From an uncultured Oscillospiraceae bacterium (lineage in GTDB: Bacteria; Bacillota; Clostridia; Oscillospirales; Oscillospiraceae), in contig CAAEKI010000186.1 of NCBI GenBank assembly GCA_900756495.1, positions 1-5,458 on the forward strand: a stretch of DNA of 5,458 nt. Direction: 5' to 3'. The notes beneath the pieces were generated by a model that worked only from the letters and a program-made list of their open reading frames with translations, ran no database searches and was not told where the DNA came from. Every line of letters begins with the position of its first letter. Position 1 is the first letter of the stretch. Positions 1-5,327 of this stretch are shown here, in pieces. Position numbers and translations under genes: made by a program.

Positions 1-620
1 CCCCCCTGCCCCTTCACCACTGCCGCCACAACAGCGCAGATGCCGAATATCATAATGATTCCCTGGATAAAATCGTTGATGGCCGTTGCCATGTAGCCGC
101 CGGCAATCACATACACCCCTGTCAGCACTGCCATGACAATGACACAGATGGAATAATCGATATTGAAGGCCATGCCAAACAGCCGGGAAAGGCCATTATA
201 GAGGGAAGCTGTATAGGGAATGAGAAATACAAAAGTGATGACTGAGGCCGCAATCTTCAGCGATTTACTGTCAAAGCGCTTGCCAAAAAACTCCGGCATG
301 GTGGCCGAGTCCAGGTGCTGCGTCATGATGCGGGTGCGCCGCCCCAAAACAGCCCACGCCAGCAGGGATCCCAGCAGGGCGTTCCCAATGCCCGCCCAAG
401 TAGCGGCCACGCCATACTTCCAGCCGAACTGCCCCGCATAGCCCACAAAGACGACGGCGGAGAAATAGGAGGTGCCATAGGCAAACGCCGTCAGCCAAGG
501 TCCTACAGCCCGCCCGCCCAGCACAAATCCGTTCACATCAGTGGTCCGCCGCCGGCAATAAAGTCCAATTCCCACCATCACGCCAAAAAATACAATCAGC
601 AAAACTGCTTTGACAATCAT
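1..620 (-). CDS. Sodium:solute symporter (SSS family), N-terminal part, cut by left edge
   Basis: Integral membrane protein of the SSS (PutP/PanF-like) family, which couples Na+ entry to uptake of a small organic solute; the substrate cannot be told from this fragment. 206 codons are visible (families usually run about 450-550 residues). Residues 2-21 form a first membrane helix, followed by the family's short GG-R segment (G35, G36, R37). Further hydrophobic segments lie near 40-65, 70-92, 122-150, 156-178 and 184-203. The family signature appears as GGYMATAINDFIQG (174-187), with AIND where many members have a Thr-Asp pair. ATG at 618-620 is chosen because it follows GAGAGGGA (631-638) at 10 nt and no in-frame start lies just upstream. 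It lies downstream of, and in the same direction as, the coiled-coil gene, but has its own promoter. Family assignment is secure; substrate is unknown. Confidence 0.9.
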   Translation of the reverse strand, partial: MIVKAVLLIVFFGVMVGIGLYCRRRTTDVNGFVLGGRAVGPWLTAFAYGTSYFSAVVFVGYAGQFGWKYGVAATWAGIGNALLGSLLAWAVLGRRTRIMTQHLDSATMPEFFGKRFDSKSLKIAASVITFVFLIPYTASLYNGLSRLFGMAFNIDYSICVIVMAVLTGVYVIAGGYMATAINDFIQGIIMIFGICAVVAAVVKGQG

Positions 621-630
621 ACCACAGCCA

Positions 631-638
631 TCCCTCTC
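631..638 (-). promoter_or_regulatory. Ribosome binding site of the symporter gene
   Basis: On the minus strand this reads GAGAGGGA, 10 nt before the ATG at 620. It is purine-rich but the spacing is slightly long, suggesting moderate translation. It supports the chosen start. Confidence 0.5.
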
Positions 639-672
639 TCTATATTGCAGCTTTTTCGCTTTGCTTCTTTAA

Positions 673-701
673 AGTTTAACAGTTAAAATCAGCAAAGTCA
701 A
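673..701 (-). promoter_or_regulatory. SigA-type promoter of the symporter gene, extended -10
   Basis: On the minus strand, TTGACT (696-701) and TAAACT (673-678) are separated by exactly 17 nt, with TGT directly before the -10 box (an extended -10). The match is 5/6 for the -35 and 4/6 for the -10. Transcription would begin near 666, giving a leader of about 45 nt before the ATG at 620. It means the symporter need not depend on readthrough from the coiled-coil gene. Confidence 0.6.
675..687. promoter_or_regulatory. 13-bp perfect palindrome TTTAACAGTTAAA, candidate operator
   Basis: Six bases on each side of a central A (681) are perfectly complementary: TTTAAC and GTTAAA. The palindrome covers part of the -10 box and the adjoining spacer of the symporter promoter, where a bound repressor would block RNA polymerase. 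The short AT-rich repeat could also arise by chance; the placement is the main argument. No regulator gene for it is visible in the window. Confidence 0.4.
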
Positions 702-733
702 GAGAAATTGTTACAGCCATGGCAGCCCCAAGT

Positions 734-1684
734 CTATTGCGCCTGATTCAAAATCTCTTCGCGCTCCCGCTCCAGGGCAACGGAGCGCCTTTCCTCCTCC
801 TCGTCCATATACCTCAGGCGGTTCATCACCTGCTCAACTTTGCTCCGGACGGAGCTTACACTCCATTGCGCGTCATGGATACGGTTCTGCACAGCCCAGT
901 CGGCAAAGAGCCCGTCAAAAAAGTAGTCGGCAAAGGTTGCAAATTGTCCTACCTCTACCGTAGGGCTCTCAATTTTCATAGATACATCCGCCAGTTCAGT
1001 TCGAAACGATCTCAGGGTTCCCTGTACCTCGTCGGCTGCATAGCGCGCTTCGTCCAGATGCTGATGCTTGGCGGCCGTAGCGAACAAGCCGCCTCCCAGC
1101 ATGTCCCACGTCCCCATGGACGCAGCGCTGTCCAGGCTGCTCTCCATGCGGCCCGCTGCCGAAAGGACCTGTCTGCCTGCATACAGCGCCTCTCCCAGCT
1201 CCTTCCTGCGGGCCCTGACCTGCGCGAGCTCCTCCTCCAGATCGGCCAGCCGCTCTCCCTCTGCTCCGCCCTGGGCGCGGAGTACGGCTGCTTTTTCCTC
1301 CATCAGTTCCCGTAAGCGGGCCGAGCAGTCGACGAGCGGACGCAGCTCCTCCTCCAGGGCCTCGATCCGGCGCTGAATGTCCTCCAAATCCCGGACAGCC
1401 TGGTCATGGCGCAGTTTGGCGGAAAGCGCCTCCCGCCTCTCCCTGGAGAGCTGTTCCTCCCTGTCCCCCTTCAGTGCTGCCAGGAGCGCTTTGAAACTCA
1501 TGTGCTCCAGCTCCTCCACGTCGGACTCTTCCCGATACAGCGCCTGGGCCGTCTCCTCCTCGGTGCGCTGCCTCTCCCGGCGCTGTTCCAGCAGGTTATC
1601 CCGGACGGAAAGCAGCTTCTTTCGTCTCGCCAATTGATCTCGGACCTGTTCCAGTTCAGCATTGACTTCGTCGATGGTACGCAT
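734..1684 (-). CDS. Uncharacterised coiled-coil protein with GTWDMLGGG segment
   Basis: 316-residue soluble protein without signal peptide or membrane segment, so probably cytoplasmic. Residues 1 to about 175 are Glu/Arg/Leu-rich heptad-like sequence, predicted as long coiled coil with a break near 60-75 (HMSFKALLAALKG). Residues 191-215 hold a Gly- and aromatic-rich, non-coil segment starting GTWDMLGGG, with KHQHLDEA behind it. Residues 250-270 are aromatic-rich (FADYFFDGLFADW), and 270-312 return to charged helix. From memory, the GTWDMLGGG and FFDGL-DW segments recur in hypothetical proteins of Firmicutes, but I know no function. The ATG at 1682-1684 is preferred over one 26 codons upstream because it follows AAAGGGGG at 8 nt and the longer form would run through the promoter. 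The gene is divergent from tex and lies upstream of the symporter gene in the same orientation. No clear terminator follows its TAG (734-736). A structural or scaffolding role is only a guess. Confidence 0.85.
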   Translation of the reverse strand: MRTIDEVNAELEQVRDQLARRKKLLSVRDNLLEQRRERQRTEEETAQALYREESDVEELEHMSFKALLAALKGDREEQLSRERREALSAKLRHDQAVRDLEDIQRRIEALEEELRPLVDCSARLRELMEEKAAVLRAQGGAEGERLADLEEELAQVRARRKELGEALYAGRQVLSAAGRMESSLDSAASMGTWDMLGGGLFATAAKHQHLDEARYAADEVQGTLRSFRTELADVSMKIESPTVEVGQFATFADYFFDGLFADWAVQNRIHDAQWSVSSVRSKVEQVMNRLRYMDEEEERRSVALEREREEILNQAQ

Positions 1685-1692
1685 CGCTCCAT

Positions 1693-1700
1693 CCCCCTTT
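1693..1700 (-). promoter_or_regulatory. Ribosome binding site fixing the coiled-coil start
   Basis: AAAGGGGG on the minus strand, 8 nt before the ATG at 1684. The in-frame ATG at 1760-1762 has no comparable site and would place codons inside the promoter, so this site decides the start. Confidence 0.65.
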
Positions 1701-1712
1701 CTGTCACGATTT

Positions 1713-1741
1713 ATTTTAATGGATTTCCAGCTTAATCGCAA
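1713..1741 (-). promoter_or_regulatory. SigA-type promoter of the coiled-coil gene
   Basis: Minus-strand TTGCGA (1736-1741) and TAAAAT (1713-1718), spaced by 17 nt; matches are 4/6 and 5/6. Predicted transcription start near 1706, about 20 nt before the ATG. Its -35 box lies only 9 bp from the -35 box of the divergent tex promoter. Confidence 0.5.
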
Positions 1742-1750
1742 CGGTTCATC

Positions 1751-1779
1751 TGGACTTCCCACCCTCTATGGCGTAAAAT
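1751..1779 (+). promoter_or_regulatory. SigA-type promoter of tex
   Basis: TGGACT (1751-1756) and TAAAAT (1774-1779) with a 17-nt spacer; matches are 4/6 and 5/6. Transcription would start near 1786, giving a leader of roughly 23 nt that includes the ribosome binding site at 1796-1802. The weak -35 suggests moderate expression. Confidence 0.5.
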
Positions 1780-1795
1780 ATCAGTTAATCTATTC

Positions 1796-1802
1796 AAAGG
1801 AG
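1796..1802 (+). promoter_or_regulatory. Ribosome binding site fixing the tex start
   Basis: AAAGGAG, 6 nt before the ATG at 1809. The open frame extends 49 codons further upstream, but that stretch has no such site, overlaps the predicted promoter and does not resemble Tex. Confidence 0.8.
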
Positions 1803-1808
1803 CACACT

Positions 1809-3977
1809 ATGGACACCATCGTACAAATTCTGGCCCACGAGCTGGAACAAAGCGAGACAAATATACGGAATGTCGTCAATTTGATTGATGAGGGAAACAC
1901 CATTCCCTTCATCGCCCGCTACCGCAAGGAACTGCACGGCGCCATGGACGACACCCGGCTTCGCACACTGGCCGACCGTCTTCAGTATCTGCGCAATCTG
2001 GAGGCGCGCCGGCAGGAGATCAAACGCGCCATTGAGAGCCAGGGGAAGCTGACCGACGCGCTTTCCGCCGCCATTGATGCGGCCTCCACTCTGGCCGAGG
2101 CGGAGGATCTCTACCGCCCCTACCGCCAAAAGCGCCGTACCCGAGCTACTGTGGCCAAGGAGAGAGGACTGGAACCTCTGGCCGATCTCCTCTTGTCCCA
2201 GGCCCGGAACTGTCCGCTCCCCGAGGTGGCTGCCTCCGGTTATGTGGACCCGGAAAAGGGCGTCAATACGGCGGAGGACGCCCTCCAGGGGGCCAGTGAC
2301 ATCATCGCCGAGCGCATCTCTGATGACGCTGGTTTGCGCAAAACCCTGCGGGAACTCTGGTGGAAAAAGGCATATCTGGTTTCTGCCGCTGCCAGCAAAG
2401 ATCCCGAGGACACGGTCTACCGGCTCTATTATGATTTCCGGATCCCTGTATGCCGTGCCATGGGTCATCAGGTCCTGGCAGTCAATCGCGGAGAGCGGGA
2501 GGAAATCTTAAAGGTCTCTGTGGTCATGGACCGGGAGGCCGCCCTCATCGCCATACGCAGGGCCGTCCTGATCCCTGGCTCTCCCTCCATGCTGTTCGTC
2601 CGTTCAGCGGCTGAGGACGCCTATGATCGGCTTATCGCTCCCAGTGTGGAGCGGGAAATCCGCAATTTACTCACTGAGACGGCCAATGAGGGCGCCATCC
2701 GAAACTTCGGTCTCAACCTCAAGCCGCTCCTCATGCAGCCTCCAGTGAAGGGGAAGGTAACCATGGGACTGGATCCCGGTTATCGCAACGGCTGCAAGGT
2801 AGCGGTGGTGGACGGCACCGGCAAAGTGCTGGATACGGCGGTGGTCTACCCGACCTTTCATGAGCGTAAAAAACAGGAGGCCATCGACCTTCTATCCAAG
2901 CTGATCAAACAATACGACGTGGCCCATATCGCCATTGGCAACGGCACCGCCAGCCGGGAGACAGAGCAGATGACGGTGGAGCTCATCAAAGCCGTAGGCG
3001 GCGGGGTCTCTTATATGATTGTCAATGAAGCCGGCGCCAGCGTGTACTCCGCCTCCAAGCTGGCCGCCGAAGAGTTTCCTGAGTACGACGTAAACTTGAG
3101 AAGCGCGGTCTCTATCGCAAGAAGGCTTCAGGATCCTCTGGCTGAGCTGGTAAAGATAGACCCAAAATCCATCGGCGTGGGGCAGTACCAGCACGACATG
3201 CCCCAGGCACGGCTGGATGAGGCCTTGTGCGGCGTGGTGGAGGACTGCGTCAATGCGGTAGGCGTCGATTTGAATACCGCCTCCGCCCCTCTGCTCACCA
3301 GAGTGTCCGGGCTCAACGGCACTACGGCCAAAAATATTGTCAAGTACCGGGAGGAAAATGGTATTTTTACCTCCAGAAAGCAGGTCTTGAAGGTCCCAAA
3401 GCTGGGGCCAAAGGCGTTTGAACAGTGCGCAGGCTTCCTGCGGGTACCTGAGAGCAAATCCATCCTGGACAACACCGGCGTCCATCCAGAGAGCTACGGA
3501 GCTGCTGAGAAACTGCTCGCCTTAACAGGATACACGCTGGCTGATGTGAAGACTGGGCAGATTGGTCAGCTCCGGGAGCGAATAACGGCATATGGCAGGG
3601 AAAAGGCCGCTCAGTCATGCGGGGTAGGCGTGCCCACCCTGCTGGACATCGTGGATGAGCTTCTGAAGCCCGGCCGGGATCCCCGCGATGAACTTCCCAA
3701 GCCCATTCTCCGCACCGATGTAATGGAAATCAAGGATTTGAAACCCGGTATGGAGCTCACCGGCACCGTGCGTAATGTCATAGACTTTGGGGTCTTTGTG
3801 GATATCGGCGTTCATCAGGACGGTCTGGTCCACATCAGCCAGATCTCCGAGCGCCGCATCCGTCACCCATCCGAACTGCTCGCCGTCGGTGATATTGTGT
3901 CTGTCCGGGTACTGGAGGTAGACGAGAAAAAGAAGCGCATCTCCCTGACTATGCGCCAAACGAAACCGCTGCAATAA
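1809..3977 (+). CDS. tex: Tex, S1-domain RNA-binding transcription accessory protein
   Basis: 722 residues, the usual full length for Tex, a conserved cytoplasmic nucleic-acid-binding protein linked to transcription and, in several bacteria, to virulence gene expression or stress tolerance. The helical N-terminal region (1 to about 190) contains the typical IPFIARYRKE and EDLYRPYRQKRR stretches. A YqgF/RNase H-like domain begins at M319 with LDPGYRNGCK and includes IGNGTASRET (376-385). A conserved region then carries SIARRLQDPLAELVKIDPK and GQYQHD, followed by helix-hairpin-helix repeats (about 487-546). The C-terminal S1 RNA-binding domain (about 645-716) shows GTVRNVIDFGVFVDIGVHQD and GLVHISQIS. 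The frame is unbroken and ends in TAA. It is divergent from the coiled-coil gene, with its own promoter. No convincing terminator follows; the next gene starts 153 bp later with its own promoter. Confidence 0.97.
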   Translation: MDTIVQILAHELEQSETNIRNVVNLIDEGNTIPFIARYRKELHGAMDDTRLRTLADRLQYLRNLEARRQEIKRAIESQGKLTDALSAAIDAASTLAEAEDLYRPYRQKRRTRATVAKERGLEPLADLLLSQARNCPLPEVAASGYVDPEKGVNTAEDALQGASDIIAERISDDAGLRKTLRELWWKKAYLVSAAASKDPEDTVYRLYYDFRIPVCRAMGHQVLAVNRGEREEILKVSVVMDREAALIAIRRAVLIPGSPSMLFVRSAAEDAYDRLIAPSVEREIRNLLTETANEGAIRNFGLNLKPLLMQPPVKGKVTMGLDPGYRNGCKVAVVDGTGKVLDTAVVYPTFHERKKQEAIDLLSKLIKQYDVAHIAIGNGTASRETEQMTVELIKAVGGGVSYMIVNEAGASVYSASKLAAEEFPEYDVNLRSAVSIARRLQDPLAELVKIDPKSIGVGQYQHDMPQARLDEALCGVVEDCVNAVGVDLNTASAPLLTRVSGLNGTTAKNIVKYREENGIFTSRKQVLKVPKLGPKAFEQCAGFLRVPESKSILDNTGVHPESYGAAEKLLALTGYTLADVKTGQIGQLRERITAYGREKAAQSCGVGVPTLLDIVDELLKPGRDPRDELPKPILRTDVMEIKDLKPGMELTGTVRNVIDFGVFVDIGVHQDGLVHISQISERRIRHPSELLAVGDIVSVRVLEVDEKKKRISLTMRQTKPLQ

Positions 3978-4041
3978 CCGCGCTCCATTCATGGCAAACT
4001 ACCGCCGTCCCGTATATGCCAGCGTTTGGCGTACAAAGCGT

Positions 4042-4075
4042 GACATGATGCACGACATGTGACATTGACATCATG
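4042..4075. repeat. Four GACAT words and a CATGATG/CATCATG inverted repeat, candidate operator
   Basis: GACAT occurs at 4042-4046, 4054-4058, 4061-4065 and 4067-4071. CATGATG (4044-4050) and CATCATG (4069-4075) form a perfect 7-bp inverted repeat around an 18-nt centre that contains the palindrome ACATGT (4055-4060). The array covers the -35 box of the promoter for the XRE gene and ends just inside the spacer, a typical place for a repressor site. The XRE protein encoded 55 bp downstream is the obvious candidate ligand; that is inference. Confidence 0.45.
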
Positions 4076-4093
4076 GCATTTTTATCGTACACT
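4065..4093 (+). promoter_or_regulatory. Strong SigA-type promoter of the XRE/wHTH/metallopeptidase unit
   Basis: Perfect -35 TTGACA (4065-4070), 17-nt spacer and TACACT (4088-4093, 4/6). Predicted start near 4100, giving a leader of about 30 nt to the ATG at 4131. With the near-ideal ribosome binding site that follows, this unit could be strongly expressed when not repressed. Confidence 0.65.
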
Positions 4094-4117
4094 CAGATCA
4101 CCAATCAATTACATTCC

Positions 4118-4125
4118 GGAGGTGA
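4118..4125 (+). promoter_or_regulatory. Near-ideal ribosome binding site of the XRE gene
   Basis: GGAGGTGA is complementary to eight consecutive bases of the 16S rRNA 3' end and lies 5 nt before the ATG at 4131. This is the strongest translation signal in the window. Confidence 0.8.
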
Positions 4126-4130
4126 ACTGA

Positions 4131-4391
4131 ATGAAAAACGGCGAGCCCATCCCCCTGCGCGAAATGAATCTGTCAAAGACCTGCGCCCATATTAAGGAGT
4201 TGCGCTCTCAAAACCAGTTGAGCCGCCCCGCCGTAGCGGCCTATCTGGGTGTCTCTGAATCGGCCCTGAGAAATTATGAGACAGGGCGTCGCACTCCGTC
4301 TATTGAGACGTTCAGACGGCTGTGTGATCTGTTCCATCTCAACACAATTGACGAAATTATCGTATGGGAGGAGCAGCGATATGGAACATGA
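4131..4391 (+). CDS. Small XRE-family helix-turn-helix transcription regulator
   Basis: 86-residue DNA-binding protein made almost wholly of one HTH_3/Cro-C1 domain (about 16-76). The second and third helices fit residues 31-50 (SRPAVAAYLG, VSESALRNYE), and are followed by the family hallmark N-Y-E-T-G-R-R-T-P-S (48-57). There is no sensor or oligomerisation domain beyond a short C-terminal tail, so it probably acts as a dimeric repressor, responding to a partner protein if to anything. It is first in a three-gene unit; its stop codon overlaps the next start by 11 nt, which implies translational coupling. The GACAT repeats over its own promoter suggest autoregulation. It could instead be an ordinary solitary XRE regulator with an unrelated regulon. 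Fold assignment is firm; targets are unknown. Confidence 0.92.
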   Translation: MKNGEPIPLREMNLSKTCAHIKELRSQNQLSRPAVAAYLGVSESALRNYETGRRTPSIETFRRLCDLFHLNTIDEIIVWEEQRYGT

Positions 4392-4833
4392 GAGCAGAGC
4401 AGCTACGCTTAAGCGGATTATCTATGACATCGTCTCAGATGGCAACCCGCATTCCTACGGCGAGCTTCAGGCTGCCATATTGGAGGAAAACCCCTCTCTC
4501 CTGCCTTCATCCAATGTCCTCAGCACCGCCCTCTACCGCATTTCTAAAAGTGATACAAGGTTTCGCCGGATTGGAAAGGCTTCCTATCGGTTTTTCCCCT
4601 CCCCTGCCGGAGAGGAGGCGCCAAAAGGCGCTCCCGGCGCCACTCCATCTGAAGGCGCCGGCCTTCCTCCTAAGGGCTGGGACATCGTCAACCAGGTGCG
4701 AGTCCTGCTGGCCGCCCTGGAGCAGGATTTGAGGCAGCCTGACTATGAGATGAGCGAAGCCGAGTTCTCCGCGTGCAGGAAGCTCTATCAGCTCAGCCGC
4801 GAGGTGCAGAGTGTCATCTCCAAATATGTTTAG
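4381..4833 (+). CDS. Putative winged-helix protein (HARE-HTH-like) with C-terminal helical domain
   Basis: 150-residue soluble protein. Residues 7-72 look like a winged helix: LKRIIYDIVSDGNPHSYGEL starts with two helices, SSNVLSTALYRISK is a likely recognition helix, and RFRRIGKASYRF forms the wing. The order resembles the HARE-HTH/RpoE-delta fold, in which a G-K-P-x-H-Y-x-E-L-like start precedes an R-F-x-R-x-G strand; I judge this by eye only. Residues 73-99 are a Pro/Gly/Ala linker and 100-150 an amphipathic helical domain with no known match. The ATG at 4381 is chosen because GGAGGAG (4367-4373) stands 7 nt before it, and the longer open frame overlaps the XRE gene. The 11-nt overlap with that gene implies coordinated production. 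It may be a second DNA-binding regulator or a co-regulator of the XRE protein; the function is unknown. Confidence 0.85.
   Translation: MEHESRAATLKRIIYDIVSDGNPHSYGELQAAILEENPSLLPSSNVLSTALYRISKSDTRFRRIGKASYRFFPSPAGEEAPKGAPGATPSEGAGLPPKGWDIVNQVRVLLAALEQDLRQPDYEMSEAEFSACRKLYQLSREVQSVISKYV
4617..4659 (+). repeat. GGCGCC-rich cluster encoding the interdomain linker
   Basis: GGCGCC occurs at 4617-4622, 4636-4641 and 4654-4659, with the near copy GGCGCT at 4627-4632; the first three lie at 9-10 nt steps. The first copy and the near copy can form a short hairpin with an AAAA loop. The DNA encodes the Gly/Ala/Pro linker of the winged-helix protein, so codon bias is the simplest explanation. Confidence 0.4.
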
Positions 4834-4845
4834 CGCTTCGAAAGC

Positions 4846-4851
4846 GAGGTG
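4846..4851 (+). promoter_or_regulatory. Ribosome binding site fixing the metallopeptidase start
   Basis: GAGGTG stands 9 nt before the ATG at 4861. A GTG four codons upstream (4849) overlaps this very site and has only a weak GAAAG before it, so the ATG is preferred. Confidence 0.65.
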
Positions 4852-4860
4852 TGTTATCTT

Positions 4861-5256
4861 ATGGCGCTCACCTTTGACCAGGCCGGCGACCTGCTGGACG
4901 AGATGGCGGAGTCGTTTCCCCAGGCGTTTTACACGGAACTGAACGGCGGTATTTCCCTGCTGCCCGATGCCAAAGCAGATCCCGACTTCCCCCCCGGCGA
5001 AATGTATATTCTGGGCGAGTACTGCCATGATCAGATGGGCCGCTATATCAATCTCTACTACGGCTCCTTTGAGGCCCTGGCCAAGTTGGAGGGCTGGACC
5101 GACCAGGACTGGGAGGACGAGCTCTACGATACCCTGGCCCATGAATTTACCCATCATATCGAAGGGCTGGCCGGTGAGCGCGGCCTGGAAGTGAAGGACG
5201 AGGCATACATGGAGCAGTTCCGGGATCGGCGCAAAAAGAGAGGCAGCGGCCGCTGA
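4861..5256 (+). CDS. Small zincin-like metallopeptidase family protein (HEFTH)
   Basis: 131-residue soluble protein with no signal peptide. The zinc-binding motif is H94-E95-F96-T97-H98, followed by H99 and the acidic stretch IEGLAGERGLEVKDE (100-114), from which a third metal ligand (E101, E106 or E110) could come. Upstream, PPGEMYILGEYCHDQMGRYINLYYGSF (about 43-69) resembles the strand region before the catalytic helix in the short zincin family PF06262 (formerly DUF1025). Size and layout fit that family, whose substrates are largely unknown. The C-terminus is basic (RDRRKKRGSGR). It starts 27 nt after the winged-helix gene and is the last gene before a strong hairpin, so it is probably cotranscribed with both regulators. 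Its substrate could be one of them, as in repressor-protease pairs, but the sequence does not show this. Metalloprotease fold: likely; role: unknown. Confidence 0.88.
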   Translation: MALTFDQAGDLLDEMAESFPQAFYTELNGGISLLPDAKADPDFPPGEMYILGEYCHDQMGRYINLYYGSFEALAKLEGWTDQDWEDELYDTLAHEFTHHIEGLAGERGLEVKDEAYMEQFRDRRKKRGSGR

Positions 5257-5266
5257 AAACAGATTT

Positions 5267-5300
5267 AGGAGGGGTACGGCAGTCCGCCGTACCCCTCCTT
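5267..5300. terminator. Perfect 14-bp stem hairpin between convergent genes
   Basis: AGGAGGGGTACGGC (5267-5280) and its exact complement (5286-5299) enclose a 5-nt loop. On the plus strand the stem is followed by a short TTATT; on the minus strand by AAATCTGTTTT. The U-tracts are poor, but the stem is very stable and lies 10 bp after the metallopeptidase stop and about 28 bp after the aldo/keto reductase stop, so it probably ends transcription from both sides. Confidence 0.8.
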
Positions 5301-5327
5301 ATTAGGGCCGCCCGACAGCCCTGTCCC

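Noticed and set aside
717..724. GCCATGGC palindrome after the coiled-coil gene as a terminator
   Set aside because: It is an 8-bp palindrome without loop or proper T-tract, so it cannot form a useful RNA hairpin.
719..1315. Long plus-strand open frame opposite the coiled-coil gene
   Set aside because: It has no ribosome binding site, its product is low-complexity without a recognisable domain, and the minus-strand gene explains the openness through biased codon use.
1662..1808. Upstream extension of tex by 49 codons
   Set aside because: The extension crosses the predicted tex promoter, lacks a ribosome binding site and does not resemble the Tex N-terminus; AAAGGAG supports 1809.
1794..3485. 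Long minus-strand open frames inside tex (1794-2468 and 2892-3485)
   Set aside because: They are antisense to an intact, well-conserved Tex coding sequence and their products match no family; they result from GC-rich third codon positions.
4016..4030. GCCA/TGGC inverted repeat downstream of tex
   Set aside because: Only four base pairs and no T-tract; too weak to call a terminator.
4044..4083. CATGATG/CATCATG hairpin followed by five T as a terminator of tex
   Set aside because: The 7-bp stem is AT-rich with an 18-nt loop, and the T-run does not directly follow the stem. The same bases form a perfect -35 box, so an operator/promoter reading fits better, although a weak dual role is possible.
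4507..5157. Minus-strand open frame of 216 codons across the winged-helix and metallopeptidase genes
   Set aside because: It is antisense to two genes with good ribosome binding sites, and its product has no recognisable domain.
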